64,000 bases of DNA, taken from NCBI GenBank assembly GCA_000818945.1, contig KN805374.1, forward strand, positions 158,439 through 222,438, in the 5' to 3' direction. The DNA comes from Schizochytrium sp. CCTCC M209059. Its lineage: Eukaryota > Sar > Bigyra > Thraustochytrida > Thraustochytriidae. This document shows positions 56,833-64,000 of the stretch, piece by piece. Made by a program: the position numbers and the translations under genes. Position 1 is the first letter of the stretch. Each line of letters opens with the position of its first letter. A model generated the notes under the pieces. The model saw only the letters and a program-made list of their open reading frames with translations, searched no databases and had not been told where the DNA came from.

Positions 56833-59800
56833 TCATGCTCCTTCTATGGTCGATGCGCCGCCGTGAAAAATGCTACCCCAGCTAAATTTTCTCCGCACCG
56901 AAGCCTCCAGCTTGCCGTGATACTTGGTGCCAACGAGCGTCCCCAGTAGAACATCATACTCGGCAAGCAGGAAAGGAAGAAATACATCGCGCAAAGCACT
57001 CTCGCGCTGCAGAAGCGCAAGCGTGCTCCGAAAATGCATGATACCCATCTGCAAAATCGACCACGCTGACGTCACCCCGACGTCAAACTCCTTCAACACG
57101 CGCTCCAGATCCACCGAGAACTCCACAAAGTCCCAACCCCCAAACTCGCCAAAGTGAGCCCCAAACACCGGGCCCAGAGATACCAAACACCGGATACGAA
57201 CGTCCTCATCCGATAGCCTTCCATCCACGTCTGCCACAAAGTTTTCCGCAAAGATCTCTGCTGCAAACACAAACTCATTCGACACACTCGCAAGATGAAA
57301 CGCCACCAGCGCCACGCGCTCAGACTCCGTCAGCTCGCCCACGAGACCAAAGTCCAGCAACACGATTCGCCCGTCCTCTGGACGGACCATGATGTTGCCC
57401 GGATGCATGTCGCAGTGCAGCAGACCGTCCATCATCACGCTGCGATAGAAGATGCGGCCCACACGCGCCAGCATCACCTTCACGGGGACGCTCGGCTTCG
57501 CCAGAAAGTCTTGCAGTGACACACAGTCATCAATCAGGTCCATTACCAGTATGTTCTCCATTGTGAACAAAGAATACGCCTGCGGAAAGTCCGGAACATG
57601 ACAGCGGTCTTCCTGTCGGACACGGTGACGCAACGCCTCGCGCTGCATCGCCTGCATGCTCGCGGCCTCCAGATTAAGGTCCGTCTGCTGCCGAAACATC
57701 ATCGTCACATGCTCCACGCGGAGCCGCGCCACCTTGCTGCGACCAAAGACGCCTAGACGACTCAGCGTGCGCAGCAAAAAGAGGTACCGATCGAGCCCCT
57801 TGCGCATGCTGCGCTTGACAATCTTGACAGCTACCGGCTCCCCGCTGCTTGCAAGATGTGCTCGGTGGACCTGCGCCACAGTGCCCACGGCCAGGGGACG
57901 CATGTCGAAAGACGCGAAGAGGTGGCTGCGGTCCTCGCCGTAACACCTGCATAAAGCGGCCTCCACCTCCTGTGGCGACATCGGCGGAGCACGACTTTGC
58001 AAAAAGGCAAGCCGGTCTGCCACGGCTTGCGGAATGAGGTCCACGCGACCCGAGAGTAGCTGTGCGAACTTGGTCACAACAGGCGAGTCGACCGTGAGGA
58101 CGATGAGCAATGCACAGTCGCCGCTAAACGTCTGTGCCGCGCGTTGACGTGCCTCCAGGGGCACCCATATTCGCGCACGTATAAGAAGATGCCCTGCTGT
58201 TTGGAAGATGCACCAGTAAAAGAACCCGAGACCGAGGAGCACAATGGCAAGAACGAACGCTTCGAGAAATTTGAGAAAATAGCGCAGCAAACCGGTCCCT
58301 ATGTGCACCGTAACCCATAAAAGCAAACCCCATGCACGTTTGAGATCTGTGTCGAGACGAATAGACGGCGTATTAAACATTGAGGCCCAACGAAGCCGGT
58401 TCTGCACACGCCAGGTTTGTTTGTGGACATAGACTGATAGGTGAGGGTGGAGTTTAAGCGCGGGGTCAAGCTTGCGCAAAGCAACTTGAAGCACTTGAGA
58501 TGGATCATAACCTAGATGATTCTGATGACGAGATGGACACGAGTCGTATCGAAGTAGGATACGGATCGTCTCGGCGTATCGCTCGAGTGAGTGCGGCTTG
58601 TGGCTGTAATACTTGTCGCCTTCAGCAAGGTCAAAGACACAGGACGTTCCGCTGACCCAGCGAATTCGTTCTTCGATATGCCTCACCGCGCCTACAATCG
58701 CAGTCATGAGTGGCGTTTCACCGCGGATTGAGTGCGCTCGTGCATCAGCTTTGTTCCGGAGGAAAAAGGCGACTAATTCAACATTACCATTGTAGGCCGC
58801 ATAATGGAGTCCACTCCAGAGACTTCGCTGATGTCGTGCAACAACCCAGAGAAACTCGCGCTCTACAAAGTCAGCAACGAAGCGCTGGTCACCACGGACG
58901 CAGCCATCAAAGAATTTGCCAAATGAATGAGCTTTGTGATCTGGTGACGTGGCTTTTCGGAACACACAAGGGTCTACGCATAGAATTGGCTTGTGACCTC
59001 TTGGCGTGAATGAGACGGGTAATACACCAGGCCCTGATGGCTTCAACTGCTCGGTCCTTCGATGTTGACCGTGCGCAGGATCTTGATGACGAGATGCGTC
59101 TTGCTCGCTCACGCCACGAATGACACTGGAAACCGCTAGACGAGTTGATACTTCTGTTTCTTCCGTACGTAAAATTCCGTACCGCCGGACACTTGACAGG
59201 GCACTACTTCGTGGCCTGGGCTCACCTCGGACAACAGCTTTAAGATTTTGCAGAGTATACCCCAAGCCAACTACTTCCTGAAGGATCGGTATCATGTCCT
59301 TCTGCTTTGGCTGTAGGTCTTTTGAGAAAACATAGAGTACGTTTCGATTTGTGGGGCTTGTACACAGCATGATTCTCTTCGTCTTGTTCATGTGGAGCAG
59401 AATAATTGGGACGACAAGCGAAAGTCTTCCCGACATGATTGGAACACCAAACAACAAAATGTTTGTCTTCGCATTGCACCCTCCCCATCCGAACATATTT
59501 TGATGGGTGCTTCCGGCCTCCATGTTGCTTGAGGCGCACATTGCAAAGTCTAATGTTTCACGTCTCGTCCGAATAAATTGAAGGCAAAGGTTTCGCTTGC
59601 TCGGATCTGGATTGAGTGCAGTCCGAAGCATGCGGTCAACTGGATCGATGATTCCCGCAATTTCAAACCATTCTCCGTGAAGATCCTTTTTGATCCACTC
59701 ACTGCCGTCCACCGCGACACGTGACACCAGCGATGGGCGAAGTGCCAAGACCGCGAGGGAGAAAACAGTTGCACATGCCCAAGCCAAACATTCAACGGCG

Positions 59801-59850
59801 AAGAGAATTTCGGCGAGCACCTCTGTGTCAAGGAAAGCGCAGAGGGTCAT
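56833..59850 (-). CDS. Lipocalin-ankyrin-ABC1/UbiB kinase fusion, paralogue 2
   Basis: 1,005 residues from the ATG at 59850 (M-T-L-C-A-F-L-D-T-E), the only in-frame ATG before the conserved part. Same order as paralogue 1: membrane helix, lipocalin domain with L-H-G-E-W-F-E-I-A and V-L-Y-V-F-S-K-D-L, a longer polar linker (S-E-Q-D-A-S-R-H-Q region), ankyrin repeats (S-G-L-H-Y-A-A-Y-N-G-N-V-E-L), hydrophobic region, ABC1 kinase with K-F-A-Q, H-C-D-M-H-P-G-N and L-D-F-G-L-V-G-E-L. The N-terminal half is only moderately similar to paralogue 1, while the kinase half is almost identical at DNA level (see the 1,368-bp tract). The C-terminus diverges again after L-V-G-T-K-Y-H (R-R-K-F-S-W-G-S-I-F). 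Confidence 0.85.
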   Translation of the reverse strand: MTLCAFLDTEVLAEILFAVECLAWACATVFSLAVLALRPSLVSRVAVDGSEWIKKDLHGEWFEIAGIIDPVDRMLRTALNPDPSKRNLCLQFIRTRRETLDFAMCASSNMEAGSTHQNMFGWGGCNAKTNILLFGVPIMSGRLSLVVPIILLHMNKTKRIMLCTSPTNRNVLYVFSKDLQPKQKDMIPILQEVVGLGYTLQNLKAVVRGEPRPRSSALSSVRRYGILRTEETEVSTRLAVSSVIRGVSEQDASRHQDPAHGQHRRTEQLKPSGPGVLPVSFTPRGHKPILCVDPCVFRKATSPDHKAHSFGKFFDGCVRGDQRFVADFVEREFLWVVARHQRSLWSGLHYAAYNGNVELVAFFLRNKADARAHSIRGETPLMTAIVGAVRHIEERIRWVSGTSCVFDLAEGDKYYSHKPHSLERYAETIRILLRYDSCPSRHQNHLGYDPSQVLQVALRKLDPALKLHPHLSVYVHKQTWRVQNRLRWASMFNTPSIRLDTDLKRAWGLLLWVTVHIGTGLLRYFLKFLEAFVLAIVLLGLGFFYWCIFQTAGHLLIRARIWVPLEARQRAAQTFSGDCALLIVLTVDSPVVTKFAQLLSGRVDLIPQAVADRLAFLQSRAPPMSPQEVEAALCRCYGEDRSHLFASFDMRPLAVGTVAQVHRAHLASSGEPVAVKIVKRSMRKGLDRYLFLLRTLSRLGVFGRSKVARLRVEHVTMMFRQQTDLNLEAASMQAMQREALRHRVRQEDRCHVPDFPQAYSLFTMENILVMDLIDDCVSLQDFLAKPSVPVKVMLARVGRIFYRSVMMDGLLHCDMHPGNIMVRPEDGRIVLLDFGLVGELTESERVALVAFHLASVSNEFVFAAEIFAENFVADVDGRLSDEDVRIRCLVSLGPVFGAHFGEFGGWDFVEFSVDLERVLKEFDVGVTSAWSILQMGIMHFRSTLALLQRESALRDVFLPFLLAEYDVLLGTLVGTKYHGKLEASVRRKFSWGSIFHGGASTIEGA
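56884..58251. repeat. Near-identical 1,368-bp tract, copy 2 (partner 52753-54120)
   Basis: Copy 2 of the tract described at 52753-54120. The sharp right edge is at G-C-A-A-G bases 58247-58251, after which copy 2 reads AACGAACGC where copy 1 reads TCCTAGAGC. Confidence 0.92.
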
Positions 59851-60843
59851 GACCTTCCAGGGAGAAGCCGACGATTTGCAAACGTCGAAGGCAGTAGCTG
59901 AGCAAGTGTTTGCGGACGTAGTGAAATTGAAATGATTGGGCGCGAGGACGACCAACTGCAGTGGCGCCGCTGCAGCTTCGGCAAAGCCAAATAATCAATA
60001 CGCCTTGATCGGCAGACTTTTCCAGAGTGAAACAACTCCGCCAGCTCGCCTCCCTTGTGGTCCCTACCTGCCAAGCGCCTTGTGTACGTCGCCTGGCCCA
60101 ATGTGCTGCAAAGCGGTGCTTGGAGCCTCTCGGCGTGGCTGATCGGCCAGGACGCGAAGTCCACTTCCGCGCTGGCGCTGGACCAGCTCACGCCAGGGGG
60201 CTAGCTGGCGCTGGCGTTGGCGTCTGTGAGGCTGCGAGGCGGCGCTGGCGCGCGCGCGCGCGGCTCCGTACCCGCGGCTGCAATGTCGCCTTGCTGGGGC
60301 CTGGCGCCCGCCTCCTTGCCGTTCTGCTGCCGTTGCTGCTGCTATCTACACCTCCTCCAAGCTTTTATACAAACCAAGTCAAAGCATTGCAGCTTCTCTT
60401 TTGGCCGACGGTGCGGGAAATGCGGGAAGCTGCTGGGCCCTCGCTTTGTGGGACCGACTGACTGTGTGCCGCAACATCCACACAGTGCTCTCTGCTAGCC
60501 TTTCAATTTGAAAAAAAAAAAAAAAGGATCCTTTGGCCCACGAGCGAGCGACCTCACTGTTAATGGCTGCCGGCCGCAGCCATGCAAACCATACAAGCTT
60601 GCACACCCCCATAGGGCGTAGTGCCTTCGTTACGGGAGAACAGCTTCTCTGAAGGCCAGGATTATTGTGCGCTGGCGCACCGAGACTTTGCAAAGGTTGT
60701 CTAAAGAAGATGCCTTTCAAGATATAGTTCAACTAAAAATACAATCAGAGACGCGCACACAAGGAGCAAGAAGCACTCTTCCAAAGACACCATGCTCACC
60801 TTACTTGTATAGGCCTAAACCTAGGCCTATCTTGGTCAACCCA
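59851..60843. other. Spacer between paralogues 2 and 3
   Basis: About 1 kb with the promoter of paralogue 2 and 3' flank of paralogue 3. It holds a 15-base A run near 60511 and a GC-rich patch near 60240-60290. No gene seen. Confidence 0.5.
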
Positions 60844-63804
60844 CTAACTATTTCGCTGGAATATTTTGGCCCATTCGAATTTGCGACGCAAAGGCCCTTC
60901 CAGCCTGTCGTAATATTTTGAGTCAGCAATGTTATTCAGGAGCGCCTCATGCTCCGCGTGCAAAAGCTGCCACACCGCATCCTTGAATGCGGCTTCGGGC
61001 TGCAAAAGTGCCAAGGTGCTCACAATGTGGATGACACTCATCTCAAGCTTATACCAGCACGAGGTTAATCCGAGATCGAAGTCGGTCAGGATACGCGTGA
61101 AGTCCGCTGAGAACTCTTCGTAATTCCAGGACCCAGACGTACTCATATGCGTGCGACACAACGGCAGCATGGCTACAACAAAGCGTGCGCGCAGATCAGG
61201 ATCAGCAAATACAGATTCGGAATTCTGGATGAAATTGGACAGGAAAACACCGATCAAAATCTCCGCATGGCATGTAATTCCGGCGAGCATCGCAAGCGTA
61301 GTGCCCACGCGATCCGATTCTGTAAGTTCCCCGACGAGACCAAAGTCCAAAAGGACAATTCGGCCATTTTCAGGACGGATCATTATATTTCCTGGATGGA
61401 GATCGCAATGCACCAGGCCATCCATGAATTCATTACGAAGGTGAATCCGCCCCAAGCGCGTCAAGATCAGCTTGATGGGGAACGTCGGCTTCGCAAGGTA
61501 TTCGAGCAGAGGCACACAGCCTTCCATCATATCCATTACGAGCACGTGGTGCATCGAAAACTGGGAGTGAACAATCGGGAATTCGGGTGTGTGAAGATTG
61601 TTCCCGTCACGCATGATATGGCCCCACGCTTCGCGCTGCATCGCGTGCATGCTAGCCGCCTCGAGATTGAGATCTGTCTGCTGAAGAAACATCATTGCTA
61701 GATGCTCGATGCGGAGACGGGCTGCCTTTGTCCTCCCAAAGAAGCCCAGCCAGCTCAAAGCATGGAAAAGACGAAGGTAGCGCTCGAGGCCCTCTTCCAT
61801 CCCGCGTTTGATGATCTTCACCGCCACGAGCTCGCCATTGCTAGCAAGCCTCGCGCGGTGAACCTGAGCTAAAGTTCCTACTGCAAATGGCCTCCAATCG
61901 AATGTCTCGAAGATGTGGCTATAGTCTTCTCCATAGTTCATGTTGAGGGTTGACCTCACCTCACGAGGCGACATCGAGATGCCATGGCTTTGCATGATCG
62001 ACAGTCGATCAGCCACAGCTTGCGAAATCAGATCGATGCGCCCCGAAATCAGTTGTCCGAACTTGCTCACGATGGGAGAGTCCAAAGAAAGTATGAATAG
62101 GACTGCACAATCACCCTTAAAAGTATCCGCGGCCATTTGCCGTGACTCGAACGAGACCCAAACACGCGAGTAAATCAGCACAAGGCCAATCGGTCGGAAT
62201 ACGCCCCAGTAAAAAGCGCCGAGGCAGAGTATAATACATACGAGAATAATTGTATCGACAATCCTGTGCGCGAAATGTAGAACCTTCCCGCACGCTCGTG
62301 CGAGTGCCCATAATAACAGCGCCCCCGAGCGTCTGAGATTTGAGTCGAGTGGGATGAAGGCCGAGGGAAGGTATGAAGCCCGCAGGATTCGCTGTTGCAC
62401 GCGTTGCAAGTAACGTCTAGCGTATCCTGCCACGCGAGGATGGGCGGCCAAAGCTGACTCTTCGAGTCGTGCCCATCCAGCGAGGAGAAGACGTAAGGGG
62501 TCCTCGCCGAAATTGTCGCATTGCGTCGAGAGACACGGGCTGTGCCACAAAAGCTTTCGCACTGTCTCCTCGTACCGCTCGAGAGAGTGTGGTTTATGGC
62601 TGTAGGTTTCGTCGCCCTCACGAAGGTCAAAGACGCACGAGGTCCCATCGTCCCACCGCATGCGCTCCCCAATGTGCCTCAGCAGGCCATTTAAAGCAAC
62701 GGCAAGAGGAGACTCGCCACGAGCCGAACGCGCGCATGGATTCGATCCTTTTCCCAGAAAATACGAGACAAGCTCGGAGTATCCGTTGTACGCGGCAAAG
62801 TGCAGACCGGTCCAAAGCGTTCTTTTGTGGCGCGCGAGGATCCAGAGGGGCTCGCGATCGATAAAGTCCGCCACGAAACGTTGCTCGCCGCGAACACACC
62901 CATCGAAGAATTTGGCAAAGGTTCGATACTCTAGGTCGTTGTCCACGTGATCGCGAAAAATCTCGGGCGAGATCGTGTTCCTTGCTTCTTTCTGGACAGA
63001 CCAGCCGGGTGATTGCTCGGTGCGCTCAGCAGTGCTCTGCGCCGTCTGCCGCGCCCCACAGTGGCCACGGGCGTAGTTATAAGACATATTAAACCCGGCC
63101 TCGCTGTTGGACTTTGTTTCGTGCGAGGTGAGGATGCCGTAGCGACGTACCGTGGGGAAGGCAGGTGTCTGCGAAACGTATTGGTAGTTTGAGAGTGGCC
63201 CCAAGTCCTGAAGAGAGAATCCCAAGCCCAAAACCACTTGCATGCTACGGATAAGCTTTTCGCGGCTCGGTTTTGACTCCCTTGAAAGCACGTGAATGAT
63301 ACGCTTGTCAGATGACGACCCTAGGAGAAGCAGGTCATTGTCCTTTGACAGGTGCAGCAACTTTGATGGAAATGAAAAACTTTGCGCCCCGGGCAAGATC
63401 AGCATGTGGACTTGCAAGACGTCGGACCGCGCGCCTCGCACTTGTACAAAGGAGTTGCGATATGCACCTCCGTCCTCAGGGCAATCTGTAGTCGTCATCA
63501 CAGCGTCCATGACGTCTTTGCCGGTATTCGCGAATTGAAAGCTTAAAGAGTACCTGCTTGGATCTCTTCCCAGAGCCGAACAAAGTCCTCGGCCCGAAAA
63601 CCCATGCGTTCCTGCGATCTCAAACCACTGGCCATGAAGGCCCTCACGCAATTTCTTCGGAAGGCGGGTTTCGGCACGTGCCGTCGGCTTTCGACGAAAG
63701 CCGACGACCCACAATGAAAAGAGTATTGCGCATGCCCAGCTAGCAGCCTCCGATCCAGCGAGGAAATCTTGAAGCAGCTCATCATCACCGCGTACGTGTT
63801 CCAT
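60844..63804 (-). CDS. Lipocalin-ankyrin-ABC1/UbiB kinase fusion, paralogue 3
   Basis: 986 residues from the ATG at 63804 (M-E-H-V-R-G-D-D-E). Same architecture as the other two: membrane helix (A-S-W-A-C-A-I-L-F-S-L-W-V-V-G-F), lipocalin domain (L-H-G-Q-W-F-E-I-A, then I-I-H-V-L-S-R-E-S), ankyrin repeats (T-G-L-H-F-A-A-Y-N-G-Y-S-E-L, G-E-S-P-L-A-V-A-L), hydrophobic helices (I-I-L-V-C-I-I-L-C-L-G-A-F-Y-W-G-V-F) and the ABC1 kinase. It keeps the canonical K-F-G-Q motif that the other two have as K-F-A-Q, with A-V-G-T-L-A-Q-V-H-R-A, V-A-V-K-I-I-K-R, H-C-D-L-H-P-G-N and L-D-F-G. It is diverged from the others along its whole length, so it did not take part in the recent conversion and may keep the ancestral kinase sequence. 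Confidence 0.86.
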   Translation of the reverse strand: MEHVRGDDELLQDFLAGSEAASWACAILFSLWVVGFRRKPTARAETRLPKKLREGLHGQWFEIAGTHGFSGRGLCSALGRDPSRYSLSFQFANTGKDVMDAVMTTTDCPEDGGAYRNSFVQVRGARSDVLQVHMLILPGAQSFSFPSKLLHLSKDNDLLLLGSSSDKRIIHVLSRESKPSREKLIRSMQVVLGLGFSLQDLGPLSNYQYVSQTPAFPTVRRYGILTSHETKSNSEAGFNMSYNYARGHCGARQTAQSTAERTEQSPGWSVQKEARNTISPEIFRDHVDNDLEYRTFAKFFDGCVRGEQRFVADFIDREPLWILARHKRTLWTGLHFAAYNGYSELVSYFLGKGSNPCARSARGESPLAVALNGLLRHIGERMRWDDGTSCVFDLREGDETYSHKPHSLERYEETVRKLLWHSPCLSTQCDNFGEDPLRLLLAGWARLEESALAAHPRVAGYARRYLQRVQQRILRASYLPSAFIPLDSNLRRSGALLLWALARACGKVLHFAHRIVDTIILVCIILCLGAFYWGVFRPIGLVLIYSRVWVSFESRQMAADTFKGDCAVLFILSLDSPIVSKFGQLISGRIDLISQAVADRLSIMQSHGISMSPREVRSTLNMNYGEDYSHIFETFDWRPFAVGTLAQVHRARLASNGELVAVKIIKRGMEEGLERYLRLFHALSWLGFFGRTKAARLRIEHLAMMFLQQTDLNLEAASMHAMQREAWGHIMRDGNNLHTPEFPIVHSQFSMHHVLVMDMMEGCVPLLEYLAKPTFPIKLILTRLGRIHLRNEFMDGLVHCDLHPGNIMIRPENGRIVLLDFGLVGELTESDRVGTTLAMLAGITCHAEILIGVFLSNFIQNSESVFADPDLRARFVVAMLPLCRTHMSTSGSWNYEEFSADFTRILTDFDLGLTSCWYKLEMSVIHIVSTLALLQPEAAFKDAVWQLLHAEHEALLNNIADSKYYDRLEGPLRRKFEWAKIFQRNS

Positions 63805-64000
63805 GACAGAAGGTAGCGGCAGTCCGCTTGTTTGTGTTGCTTGTGTTGCTAGCTAGCTGGATAGCTCGTTCGCCGGCTGCCCGGCTGGCCGGCCAGCCAG
63901 GCACCGCCCGCGTCGTGCTGTGCCGCGCCGTGCGGTTCTGCGTGCGTGATGAAGCAAAGCAGATCTTGCCGGCGTCGACCGCCGAGCTCTCGCCCCGCGG
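63805..64000. other. Upstream flank of paralogue 3
   Basis: Short GC-rich flank with GGCTGGCC/GGCCAGCC inverted words near 63880-63900. Presumed promoter of paralogue 3; nothing specific can be shown. Confidence 0.35.

Noticed and set aside
1..64000. tRNA, rRNA and spliceosomal RNA genes
   Set aside because: Reading by eye for B-box-like GGTTCRANYCC and conserved rRNA words found nothing convincing; a covariance-model scan would be decisive.

Overview
The window looks like nuclear DNA of a compact protist genome, probably a marine stramenopile. A thraustochytrid-like organism is my best guess, by inference only. Reasons: eukaryotic machinery (eIF2-beta, RagC/D, HECT ligase, RNase H2 subunit B), mostly single-exon genes about 0.3-1.7 kb apart, few short introns, Pro-Thr-Ser-rich GPI-type surface proteins and many simple repeats. 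The introns I can define start GTACGT, GTAAGT or GTGAGT, end in AG and often carry a (TA)CTAAC-like branch point. Three runs of N mark assembly gaps. I found no tRNA, rRNA, CRISPR or organellar genes.

Left part (1-28 kb): a truncated acidic repeat protein; a gene-poor, repeat-bearing stretch (0.6-3.5 kb); a DUF1295/steroid-reductase-like membrane protein; an acetyltransferase (NAT9-like) fused to an ovothiol-type methyltransferase; a large FN3-WW-HECT ubiquitin ligase; two pentameric ligand-gated channel homologues flanking an amino-acid transporter, a RagC/D GTPase and eIF2-beta; a predicted myristoylated protein of unknown function; fructosamine kinase; a zinc-finger/ankyrin protein; and a gene-free 2.3 kb stretch.

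Middle part (28-52 kb): a GPI-type surface protein; RNase H2 subunit B, rebuilt here from three exons with an assembly gap in one intron; a membrane-anchored M14 carboxypeptidase; a tripartite plant-type tRNA ligase; a BAR-domain protein with ten tandem S-D-G-H-I-V-M-S repeats; a PPTC7-like PP2C phosphatase whose 5' end lies in a gap; a six-EF-hand-type protein; a BAR-like/KIAA0513-like protein with a polyglutamine tract; a mitochondrial LEA-like protein; and a possible two-exon micro-protein.

Right part (52.6-63.8 kb): the most striking locus. Three tandem paralogues of about 1,000 residues each join an N-terminal membrane segment, a lipocalin domain, ankyrin repeats, a second membrane region and an ABC1/UbiB (ADCK-type) atypical kinase. 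The kinase halves of the first two are almost identical at DNA level over 1.37 kb while their lipocalin/ankyrin halves are well diverged, pointing to recent gene conversion. I know of no described family with this lipocalin-ankyrin-ABC1 layout. A membrane-bound lipid-sensing or lipid-regulating kinase is a reasonable hypothesis.
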